Source of the DNA: Puniceicoccales bacterium
Lineage (GTDB): Bacteria; Verrucomicrobiota; Verrucomicrobiia; Opitutales; JAIRKQ01
Assembly (NCBI GenBank): GCA_031273725.1
Contig: JAISRG010000072.1
Location: 1-5,763 of the forward strand
Direction: 5' to 3'
Length of the DNA stretch: 5,763 nt
The notes beneath the pieces were generated by a model that was not told the DNA's origin, searched no databases, and worked only from the letters and a program-made list of their open reading frames with translations. Positions 1 through 5,714 of the stretch are shown piece after piece (the first letter of the stretch is position 1; every line of letters begins with the position of its first letter). The position numbers and the translations under genes are program-made.

Positions 1-8
1 TTAATAGC

Positions 9-320
9 TTGACAAATCTTATCACGCAAATGCCGAAGAAACGGATTATTGCCGATGTAAGAACTGTTCAAAATGCCGACGGGACATCACTCTTACAAAT
101 GGATAAGATAAAAGAGAAAAAATCTCTTTCGAGCAGAGCTGTTACCATACTACGCACCACGGAACTCGGGGAAACCGTTGCGGCACTTGGGTCTTGTGCC
201 TATGGCATATATTCCATTTTTACGGGCAATTTAACCGTTGGATATTCTTCCGTGGCGGCTGGAACAGGTGTTTTGTGGAAGCTAGTAGAATCAAGAATTG
301 TTGACTGGATGAAAAAATAA
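9..320 (+). CDS. Small hypothetical protein with hydrophobic C-terminal half, possibly partial at 5' end
   Basis: I do not recognise this family. The frame is open all the way to the left window edge, so the gene may begin upstream. Starts inside the window would be TTG at 9 (103 residues) or ATG at 30 (96 residues), and neither has a ribosome binding site. Counting from the TTG, residues 1-50 are polar and basic, with a lysine cluster at 33-38 (DKIKEKK). Residues 54-92 are rich in Gly, Ala, Ser and Tyr and could form one or two short membrane segments (around 55-71 and 78-93). The protein ends in a basic WMKK tail. A small size, a hydrophobic hairpin and a charged end are loosely holin-like, but that is only a resemblance in form. 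The gene is convergent with lepA. No clear terminator follows its TAA stop. The protein-like composition makes a real gene likely; the function is unknown. Confidence 0.6.
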   Translation: MTNLITQMPKKRIIADVRTVQNADGTSLLQMDKIKEKKSLSSRAVTILRTTELGETVAALGSCAYGIYSIFTGNLTVGYSSVAAGTGVLWKLVESRIVDWMKK

Positions 321-362
321 AACATATGTAATTTATAGGCTTGAACATCACACCTGTCTATA

Positions 363-394
363 TATTATAACATCACTCTATTATAACATCACTC
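363..394. repeat. Two perfect tandem copies of a 16-bp unit
   Basis: The unit TATTATAACATCACTC occurs at 363-378 and again, without mismatch, at 379-394. A shorter partial match, AACATCAC, lies at 344-351. The second copy contains the lepA stop codon (TCA at 389-391, read as TGA on the minus strand) and the last lepA sense codon. The first copy lies just past the gene, so the end of lepA has apparently been duplicated by slippage. Two copies are too few for any array class. Confidence 0.85.
364..388 (-). promoter_or_regulatory. Duplicated extended -10-like element (weak candidate)
   Basis: Read on the minus strand, each copy of the tandem repeat contains TGTTATAAT, which matches the bacterial extended -10 form TGnTATAAT exactly. 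The copies are at 364-372 and 380-388. No good -35 lies upstream of either one. Transcription would run leftward, antisense to the small gene at 9-320. Extended -10 promoters can work without a -35, but chance matches in AT-rich spacer are common, so this is only a candidate. Confidence 0.2.
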
Positions 395-2191
395 CGACGT
401 TTTTAAAATCTTTAGGAAGGCATCTTGTGGGATTGAAACCTTGCCAATCTGCTTCATTCTCTTTTTGCCTTCCTTCTGCTTATCAAGAAGTTTTCTTTTC
501 CGAGAAATATCACCGCCGTAGCATTTGGCAGTAACATCTTTTCGCAGTGCACTAAGTGTTTCCCGAGCAACAACATTGCTTCCAACGGCAGCCTGTATCG
601 CTACTTTAAATAGCTGGCGAGGCAAAAGTTCTTTTAATTTTTCACACATTTCACGGCCCCGGGAGGCTGCCTTTGCGCGGTGAACAATCGATGAAAATGC
701 ATCAACCGAATCGCCATTGACAAGAAGGTCTAGGCGGACAAGGTCAGCTTGGACATATTCTCCAAAGTCATAATCCATCGAACCATATCCCCTGGTGATG
801 CTTTTTAGCCTATCGTTAAAATCTATCAAGATTTCATTCAGTGGGAGATTACAGGAAAGGATAACTTTGTTGGCGTCCAATGTTTCTGTTCCATTGCACA
901 CTCCGCGTTTTTCACTGATCAATGCCAGAATATCCCCGATTGATACATTGGGGATATGAATTTTTGCGCATATGGTAGGTTCGTGAATCTCGGAAATATG
1001 CGATGGGTCGGGTAGTTTTAAAGGATTGTCAATTTCTATCCAATTATCATCCGTTAGCTTGACCTTATAAACGACACTCGGATATGTGGAAATGATATCC
1101 AAATCATATTCACGCCGCAAACGTTCTTGGACAATATCCATGTGCAGCAATCCGAGAAAACCACATCGAAACCCAAATCCCAGAGCAATGGAACTTTCCG
1201 GTTGATAGACAAGGGAAGCATCATTCAGTTGCAACTTCGCCAGGCTGGATTTCAATTTTTCAAAATCATTGGTATCGATGGGGTACACGCCGCTAAAGAC
1301 CATTGGACGAACATCCTTGTATCCGGGCAATGTTTCATCGGCGGGATCATTTGCCAGCGTTATGGTATCGCCGATTTTAACTTCCGAAACATTCCTAATA
1401 TTGGCGATGATATACCCTATTTGGCCTTCGCTGAGAATATCCATCGGTCGCATTTTGGGGCAAAAACATCCAACTTCCTTAATCACATTGCTCATCTCCG
1501 TGCGCATCATGTAAATGGTATCACCAATTTTCAAGGAGCCCGAGAATATTCTGACGTGGCAAATTACCCCTTTGTACGGATCGAAGATTGAATCAAAAAT
1601 CAATGCCCGGGTTTGGGAAATTTTTTGGGATGGAGGAGCCGGAATTCTATCGACTATTGCATTTAGAATGCCGTCGATCCCAATGTCTGATTTCGCACTC
1701 GCCAAAAGTGCTTCTTCCCTTGGGATGGCCAGAATATCCTCCAGTTGCCGCAGAACATCTTCCACGCGTGCACCCGGGAGATCTATCTTATTAATCACCG
1801 GAATTATGGTCAACCCATGGGCCATTGCTAGATTGGCATTGGCAACGGTCTGTGCCTCGATGCCCTGGGATGCATCAACCAATAGTAGAGCCCCTTCACA
1901 GGCCGCCAAACTTCTCGAAACCTCGTAGGAAAAATCCACATGCCCCGGTGTATCATTCAGATTTAATAGAAAATTTCCTTTGGTTGGATGATCATATCTC
2001 ATCGAAACCGGATGATTTTTTATCGTTATGCCACGTTCGCGCTCCAAATCCATGGAATCCAACAACTGATCCTGCATTTCACGCCTAACAACCGTATTTG
2101 TGTGCTCCAGTAAGCGGTCGGAGAGAGTAGTCTTCCCATGGTCAATGTGTGCAATGATGCAAAAATTTCTTATTTTAGTTACCGAATCCAT
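389..2191 (-). CDS. lepA: Elongation factor 4 (LepA/EF4), ribosomal translocation GTPase
   Basis: LepA is a cytoplasmic GTPase that binds the ribosome, has been reported to promote back-translocation, and affects initiation or 30S maturation. The protein has 600 residues, the usual family length, and is complete. GTPase motifs are intact: G1 AHIDHGKT at 14-21, G2 Thr56 in ERGITIK, G3 DTPGHVDF at 80-87 with the catalytic His84, G4 NKID at 134-137, and G5 SAK at 165-167. Domain II and the two EF-G-like domains follow. The LepA-specific C-terminal domain is recognised by CYGGDISRKRKLL and KEGKKRMKQIGKVSIPQDAF, which separates it from EF-G and TypA. The start is the ATG at 2191, which gives the normal N-terminus just ahead of IRNFCIIAHIDHGK; no Shine-Dalgarno is visible. 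recA lies 86 bp upstream on the same strand, so co-transcription is possible. The wording around G2 (NHPVSM) resembles Verrucomicrobiota/Planctomycetota versions. Several plus-strand open frames inside it are shadows. Confidence 0.98.
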   Translation of the reverse strand: MDSVTKIRNFCIIAHIDHGKTTLSDRLLEHTNTVVRREMQDQLLDSMDLERERGITIKNHPVSMRYDHPTKGNFLLNLNDTPGHVDFSYEVSRSLAACEGALLLVDASQGIEAQTVANANLAMAHGLTIIPVINKIDLPGARVEDVLRQLEDILAIPREEALLASAKSDIGIDGILNAIVDRIPAPPSQKISQTRALIFDSIFDPYKGVICHVRIFSGSLKIGDTIYMMRTEMSNVIKEVGCFCPKMRPMDILSEGQIGYIIANIRNVSEVKIGDTITLANDPADETLPGYKDVRPMVFSGVYPIDTNDFEKLKSSLAKLQLNDASLVYQPESSIALGFGFRCGFLGLLHMDIVQERLRREYDLDIISTYPSVVYKVKLTDDNWIEIDNPLKLPDPSHISEIHEPTICAKIHIPNVSIGDILALISEKRGVCNGTETLDANKVILSCNLPLNEILIDFNDRLKSITRGYGSMDYDFGEYVQADLVRLDLLVNGDSVDAFSSIVHRAKAASRGREMCEKLKELLPRQLFKVAIQAAVGSNVVARETLSALRKDVTAKCYGGDISRKRKLLDKQKEGKKRMKQIGKVSIPQDAFLKILKTSE

Positions 2192-2277
2192 GTAATTCTA
2201 TGGAGCACAAAGTTGACAAAAGAGCGTGCTTTGTAAAGCAGATATGATAAAGAACCACCGTTTGCGGTTTATATGGG

Positions 2278-3336
2278 TCAGCCTGGTATACCAGCGTCTT
2301 CATCAACGCTTTCTGCGAGGACGGTGCCTCCGGAGACGTGAACAATTTTCTTAATCTCATCTTCCAATAATTTTTCCATATCGGGATTATTTTTAAGGTA
2401 TTGCTTTGCGGCTTCGCGGCCCTGGCCAATGAGTTTGCCATTGTGGGCGATCCAAGCTCCCTTCTTTTCCAAAATTTTATGTTCGAGCCCCAAATCTATG
2501 ATCGAGCCAGTCTTAGAAATCCCCTCATCGAACATTATATCAAATTCACATTCGGTAAACGGAGCAGCCACTTTATTTTTTACAATCTTGACCCGGGTTC
2601 TATTGCCAGTAACTTTTCCAGAACTCTCCTTTATTTGTGCCGTTCTACGAATATCAAGGCGCACGGAAGCGAAGAATTTTAATGCCCTGCCACCCGGAGT
2701 TGTTTCCGGATTACCAAACATTACACCAATTTTTTCCCTAATTTGATTTGTAAATATGCACACGCACTTTGATTTGCTAATGGCAGATGTTAGCCGGCGC
2801 ATGGCTTGACTCATCATTCTGGCCTGCGATCCAATTGTTACATCTCCCATTTGGCCATCGAGTTCAGCTTTGGTTATTAGGGCAGCGACGGAATCGACAA
2901 CCACGACGTCGACGGCCCCCGATCGGATTAGTGTTTCCGTTATGTTTAAAGCATCCTCTCCATTTTCAGGTTGCGCCACCATGAGGCTGTCCAAGTCGAC
3001 TCCAACAACCTTAGCATACCTTGGGTCGAGCGCATGCTCCACGTCGATGAATACGGCATTTCCACCTTTTCGCTGGGCCTCCGCTATGAGGCTCAGGCAA
3101 AATGTTGTCTTCCCAGAAGATTCCGGACCAAAAATTTCACAAATCCTGCCCCGGGGAAGCCCCCCTACTCCGAGTGCCAGGTCTAGGGCAAGGGACCCCG
3201 TTGATATGACGGAAACATCCATCTTTTTAGCATTCCCCAGCTTCATGATGGAGCCCTCTCCAAACTGCTTATTTATCGCAGCCATGGCTTGTTCGAGAGA
3301 GTTAGGATCTCTTGGGTCCTTCGGATCGGTTTTCAT
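2278..3336 (-). CDS. recA: Recombinase RecA
   Basis: RecA forms ATP-dependent filaments on single-stranded DNA, drives strand exchange and acts as co-protease for LexA-type repressors. From the ATG at 3336 the protein has 352 residues, typical for the family. Visible motifs are the N-terminal polymerisation region with KQFGEGSIMKLG (23-34), Walker A GPESSGKT (70-77), the catalytic Glu100 in DVEHALDP, Walker B VVVVD (144-148), ARMMSQAMRRL near loop 1, TNQIREKIGVMFGNPETTPGG covering loop 2, and the conserved KNKVAAPF and GAW segments. The C-terminal tail is short and mildly acidic (SVDEDAGIPG). An upstream in-frame TTG at 3369 would add 11 residues (MFNFPCYPSSS) not typical of RecA, so the ATG is preferred; neither start has a Shine-Dalgarno. 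The gene is divergent from the doxX-like gene. SOS control is expected from family knowledge, but I could not identify a known LexA box upstream. Confidence 0.98.
   Translation of the reverse strand: MKTDPKDPRDPNSLEQAMAAINKQFGEGSIMKLGNAKKMDVSVISTGSLALDLALGVGGLPRGRICEIFGPESSGKTTFCLSLIAEAQRKGGNAVFIDVEHALDPRYAKVVGVDLDSLMVAQPENGEDALNITETLIRSGAVDVVVVDSVAALITKAELDGQMGDVTIGSQARMMSQAMRRLTSAISKSKCVCIFTNQIREKIGVMFGNPETTPGGRALKFFASVRLDIRRTAQIKESSGKVTGNRTRVKIVKNKVAAPFTECEFDIMFDEGISKTGSIIDLGLEHKILEKKGAWIAHNGKLIGQGREAAKQYLKNNPDMEKLLEDEIKKIVHVSGGTVLAESVDEDAGIPG
2283..2294. repeat. Perfect 12-bp palindrome at the recA 3' end
   Basis: CTGGTATACCAG is a perfect inverted repeat with no loop. It covers the last coding residues of recA (within DAGIPG), a few bases before the stop. 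It has no loop and no T-run, so it is not a terminator. It could be a dyad protein-binding site or simply chance. Confidence 0.45.
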
Positions 3337-3361
3337 GCTGGAAGATGGATAACATGGAAAA

Positions 3362-3409
3362 TTAAACAATCAAGCATCATTTTTGTATGGCTTTTAAATT
3401 TAAACAATC
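3362..3409. promoter_or_regulatory. Divergent recA / doxX-like control region with palindrome and direct repeat
   Basis: The 87-bp gap between the recA and doxX-like starts must hold the promoters for both directions. It contains a perfect 12-bp palindrome TTTAAATTTAAA at 3393-3404 and a 10-bp direct repeat TTAAACAATC at 3362-3371 and 3400-3409, the second copy overlapping the palindrome. I found no convincing -35/-10 pair and no match to the E. coli (CTGT-N8-ACAG) or Bacillus (GAAC-N4-GTTC) LexA box. The symmetry may be an operator, but AT-rich palindromes arise easily by chance. Confidence 0.35.
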
Positions 3410-3423
3410 TAACGTAAAAGATC

Positions 3424-3825
3424 ATGAGTGGTTCTCTTCTTGACAAGGAAAATTTTGGCAAATTGTTTATCAGATTGGTCCTGGGCATAATCTTAGCAGC
3501 AAAAGGTATTACATTTTTTATACATGGGCAGCCTGCCCTAACTCTGCTTGGGAAAATTCTAAGCGTGGTTGGGATTACCTTTTGGACATTGCATTTGGGA
3601 TGGGCAATTGCCATATGTTACATTGTGTGCGGCATAACAATGGCTCTCGGGGCATTTTTCAAAACAAGCACATTTTTGTTGGGAACATTTTCCCTGTTGG
3701 AAGCGGCTTTTAAATATTATACGGGAGGCGATCCAGTCAGCGAAGTAGCACATATGGTGATGTTGTCAGCCACAATGTATGGATTTGTATTTATTGGTTC
3801 GGGGTCGTATTCCGTACAAAAATAA
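3424..3825 (+). CDS. DoxX family membrane protein
   Basis: This 133-residue protein is almost entirely hydrophobic, with about four membrane segments near 12-32, 57-77, 81-97 and 108-126. The opening RLVLGIILAAKG, the middle CGITMALGAFFK and the overall four-helix size fit the DoxX/DoxD family of small inner-membrane proteins. Members have been linked to quinone-dependent redox chemistry or oxidative stress in some bacteria, but most are uncharacterised. The substrate here cannot be told. The ATG at 3424 is used; there is no Shine-Dalgarno, only AAAAG nearby. A fliO-like gene begins 15 bp after the TAA stop, so the two are probably co-transcribed. It starts divergently from recA and could share a control region with it. 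Family assignment is fairly firm; function is not. Confidence 0.8.
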   Translation: MSGSLLDKENFGKLFIRLVLGIILAAKGITFFIHGQPALTLLGKILSVVGITFWTLHLGWAIAICYIVCGITMALGAFFKTSTFLLGTFSLLEAAFKYYTGGDPVSEVAHMVMLSATMYGFVFIGSGSYSVQK

Positions 3826-3840
3826 TTGTAACATAATTTT

Positions 3841-4227
3841 ATGAAAAATATCATGTGTAACTGGCCAACAATGTCGATTTTAGGTGAAGCATTGGCCACG
3901 CCTGTCCAAATAAGCACCCTAGCAATGGTGGTGCGTACAGCCATATTTCTGGCCCTGCTAGCTTTGGGCGGCTACTTTTTTGTTCAATTTCATAGGCGTG
4001 GATATTTTGGTAATTGCAAAAATAGGCCAAATACAAGTCGCGATGAAATTAAAGTCGTTGCCATACGCATACTGGGCGGCAAAAAACATTTGACGGCCAT
4101 TGAACATTACGGCAAACGTTTCCTGCTTGCTCTAACCAACGATAAAATCGAAAAACTTGCCGAGTGGAATTTGGAAACTTCACAGTTACCCGAAACAAAG
4201 AGTGATACTAATGGAAACCATAAATAG
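3841..4227 (+). CDS. FliO-like single-pass membrane protein
   Basis: The protein has 128 residues: a short N-terminal part, one strong membrane helix at about 33-50 (AIFLALLALGGYFFVQF), a basic linker, then a small soluble domain at 70-109. That domain (IKVVAIRILGGKKHLTAIEHYGKRFLLALTNDKIEKL; given here only as its outline from Ile70 to Leu106) matches the FliO pattern of a Leu-Gly turn, a basic pair, a beta strand, a Gly and a hydrophobic strand. FliO helps assemble the FliP/FliQ/FliR export gate of the flagellar secretion system. No other flagellar gene is present in the window: fliP would be expected next, but the convergent rsmE follows. In-frame ATGs at 3853 and 3871 are alternative starts, and none has a Shine-Dalgarno. 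It is probably co-transcribed with the doxX-like gene. It could instead be an unrelated small anchored protein with a similar fold. Confidence 0.6.
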   Translation: MKNIMCNWPTMSILGEALATPVQISTLAMVVRTAIFLALLALGGYFFVQFHRRGYFGNCKNRPNTSRDEIKVVAIRILGGKKHLTAIEHYGKRFLLALTNDKIEKLAEWNLETSQLPETKSDTNGNHK

Positions 4228-4294
4228 CATATTTCGACGGTTGAACAAGAAAAGGATTTACCTTGTTTTCATAGGGCCAAGTGTTAAAAATTGA
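4211..4294 (+). pseudogene. 27-codon ORF overlapping the fliO-like end; possible remnant of a coupled downstream gene
   Basis: An ATG at 4211, 17 bases before the end of the fliO-like frame and in another reading frame, opens a 27-residue ORF (METINSIFRRLNKKRIYLVF, then IGPSVKN) that stops at 4292-4294. A basic start followed by a short hydrophobic run resembles the beginning of a signal or membrane segment. The overlap of start and upstream stop is typical of translational coupling in operons, and fliP usually follows fliO. It could be the stump of a lost gene, a tiny real peptide, or chance. It also overlaps the rsmE 3' end by 11 bases. Confidence is low. Confidence 0.2.
4244..4267. terminator. 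Weak inverted repeat between convergent genes, possible terminator
   Basis: AACAAG at 4244-4249 pairs with CTTGTT at 4262-4267 around a 12-base loop, in which AAGG and CCTT can pair instead to give a slightly different hairpin. Only a short T-rich stretch (TTGTTTTC) lies on the plus-strand side. It sits between the convergent fliO-like gene and rsmE, where a bidirectional terminator would be expected. The stem is short and AT-rich, so the call is weak. Confidence 0.25.
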
Positions 4295-5003
4295 TGAATT
4301 GATCCAGAACGCTTAGCGCATAAATGGCAGCGGTTTCCGAACGCAGGATATTACGCGTAAGCCTACATTCAATAAAATCATTCTGTTTCAAATATGCATA
4401 TTCGGATGGAGAGAAATCCCCTTCGGGACCTATGGCCATACAAATATTTGAGCCCATGGAAGAGGCGTGAAGGACCTTTCTTAGCGACTGGGAATTTTCT
4501 TCCAATCCACCAAAAAGTTTTATGCCAAATGGCAATAAATTGATTGATTCAAGCTTCTCAAAATATGAAATTTTTGGCAGAAATGGGTTGCCGGACTGTT
4601 TACATGCTTCGATTGCAATTTGTTGCCAACGGAGAAGCTTATCATCTACTTTCCATTTCATCCTACATTCCGTATATTGCGTTTCGAAAAATATTATCTC
4701 CGACACTCCTATCGCCGTTGCCTCACGCACAATATAATCATTGTTATTGTTTTTTAGCACAGCCTGCAGGAGAATTATCGGGCGGCTGGGATATTCAAAT
4801 TGGGTCATCTTTTCAATTTTGATCCGTGCACATTTTCTATCTGCCGTGATTAGTGTGCCTTGGGCATAAAAACCTTTTCCGTTCAACACAATAACTTCTG
4901 CTCCATCTCGTGCACGCATAACATTGCATAGGTGGTGGCTTTCGTGCTGAGAAAGTTCCAAAACTCCAATCCCCATATCATTCTCATAGAAACACTTGTG
5001 CAT
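4284..5003 (-). CDS. rsmE: 16S rRNA (uracil-1498-N3)-methyltransferase RsmE
   Basis: RsmE methylates N3 of U1498 in 16S rRNA of the 30S subunit using S-adenosylmethionine. It is a SPOUT-class enzyme with a trefoil knot. From the ATG at 5003 it has 239 residues, normal for the family. Visible features are the N-terminal PUA-like domain beginning MHKCFYE with HHLCNVMRARDG (23-34), the LQAVLKNNNNDYIVREATAIGV segment at 79-100 (outline only), EACKQSGNPFLP at 132-143, the cofactor-loop motif IGPEGDFS at 191-198, and the C-terminal knot motif NILRSETAA at 218-226. The usual Leu-Gly before the last motif reads Leu-Thr here. An in-frame GTG at 5045 would add 14 residues, but RsmE normally begins close to the M-x-R/K-x-F pattern seen at 5003. 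Neither start has a Shine-Dalgarno. The gene is divergent from the TPR-like gene. Confidence 0.93.
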   Translation of the reverse strand: MHKCFYENDMGIGVLELSQHESHHLCNVMRARDGAEVIVLNGKGFYAQGTLITADRKCARIKIEKMTQFEYPSRPIILLQAVLKNNNNDYIVREATAIGVSEIIFFETQYTECRMKWKVDDKLLRWQQIAIEACKQSGNPFLPKISYFEKLESINLLPFGIKLFGGLEENSQSLRKVLHASSMGSNICMAIGPEGDFSPSEYAYLKQNDFIECRLTRNILRSETAAIYALSVLDQFINF

Positions 5004-5040
5004 AAATATTTTGTTTGCCAAGTTTGTGCGAAATATTTTG
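5004..5040. repeat. 10-bp direct repeat upstream of rsmE
   Basis: AAATATTTTG occurs at 5004-5013, immediately upstream of the chosen rsmE ATG, and again at 5031-5040. The start-to-start distance is 27 bp. Both copies lie in the 66-bp gap between rsmE and the divergent TPR-like gene. In the longer GTG-start reading of rsmE they encode the repeated residues KIF. The pair may be a regulatory site, or simply AT-rich chance. Confidence 0.4.
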
Positions 5041-5069
5041 CTCACTTCAACAATTTGTAGATACGCAAT

Positions 5070-5696
5070 ATGAAATACGAAGACAATAGCCTAGACGAAG
5101 CGTTTCAATCGGCTGAATTGAACGATAGAGTATGGCTGTTTTTTCAAAAAAATTCTAAAACAATTCTAACAATTATGGCGATCGTTGCTTCAATTGTCAT
5201 AATATTTTGCCTTCAAAAGCTATGGTCGAGCCATGAAATTTCCAATATGAAAACGGCATATGCCTCCCTCGAAACCAGGGAGGATAAAATACTTTTCGTC
5301 AAAAAGTACAAAAAGTATAAGCCGGCCGGAGCAGTGTCGTTGCTGCTCGGAGACGATTATCTGGAAAACTTGGAGTACGAATCTGCCAAATCAGCATACG
5401 AAAATGCTGGAACAATTTTAAAACACCATGTGTTATTCCCGCGAGCTGTTATCGGCCAGGCCATGGCGGAATACAAATCAAATAACGTCGCGGTTGCGGA
5501 GAAACTTTTAAATTCTATAATTTACGATATGAAATTTGATAAGGTTTTCAGGGGAAATGCTGCCTATCTCCTAGCGAATATTCTGAAAAATGAACAGCAG
5601 CACGAGCGATTGAATTCCTTGCTAAATGATATAAGCACCATTGATCTAAGCTCGGAATTTGTAAATGCAATCCACAAAATTTCCGAGGAAAATTAG
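5070..5696 (+). CDS. Membrane-anchored TPR-like protein
   Basis: The 208-residue protein has an acidic and polar N-terminal part (1-28), one clear membrane helix at about 31-50 (TILTIMAIVASIVIIFCLQK) and an alpha-helical remainder. Residues around 86-115 (AVSLLLGDDYLENLEYESAKSAYENAG) and 122-150 (FPRAVIGQAMAEYKSNNVAVAEKLL) have the TPR spacing of small residues and aromatic positions, with further helices at 160-185. The layout resembles the YfgM-type TPR proteins that sit in the inner membrane with the repeats outside and interact with the Sec translocon or BamB-linked factors in E. coli; this is resemblance in architecture only. The ATG at 5070 is used and has no Shine-Dalgarno. It is divergent from rsmE. 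A possible next gene begins 18 bp after its TAG stop. Confidence 0.75.
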   Translation: MKYEDNSLDEAFQSAELNDRVWLFFQKNSKTILTIMAIVASIVIIFCLQKLWSSHEISNMKTAYASLETREDKILFVKKYKKYKPAGAVSLLLGDDYLENLEYESAKSAYENAGTILKHHVLFPRAVIGQAMAEYKSNNVAVAEKLLNSIIYDMKFDKVFRGNAAYLLANILKNEQQHERLNSLLNDISTIDLSSEFVNAIHKISEEN

Positions 5697-5714
5697 TGTG
5701 AATAAAAATATTGA

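Noticed and set aside
9..14. TTGACA, a perfect -35 hexamer, near the left edge
   Set aside because: No -10-like hexamer lies 16-18 bp downstream, and the hexamer falls inside the open frame of the small gene.
363..394. Possible CRISPR or other repeat array
   Set aside because: There are only two adjacent 16-bp copies with no spacers and no cas genes; simple tandem duplication explains it.
1127..2088. Several plus-strand open frames of 68-154 codons opposite lepA
   Set aside because: They lie wholly within the highly conserved lepA coding sequence, and their translations show no family motif; they are antisense shadows.
2213..2240. TTGACA on the plus strand in the recA-lepA gap, with TATGAT further on
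   Set aside because: The spacing is about 24 bp, too long for a promoter, and it would point into recA antisense where no plus-strand gene exists.
2225..2270. Short inverted repeats in the recA-lepA gap (GCTTTGTAAAGC and ACCG/CGGT) as a terminator
   Set aside because: The stems are only 4-5 bp with tiny loops and no T-run on the minus strand, so they do not support termination between recA and lepA.
2175..2441. Minus-strand 88-codon frame spanning the recA-lepA junction
   Set aside because: It runs out of frame through the end of recA and the intergenic gap, with no start signal or family resemblance.
2401..3352. Plus-strand open frames up to 160 codons opposite recA
   Set aside because: They are antisense shadows of an unambiguous recA, with no recognisable protein features.
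3333..3614. Minus-strand 93-codon frame overlapping the recA start and the doxX-like gene
   Set aside because: It covers both the divergent control region and the well-supported DoxX-like gene, and its translation shows no recognisable motif.
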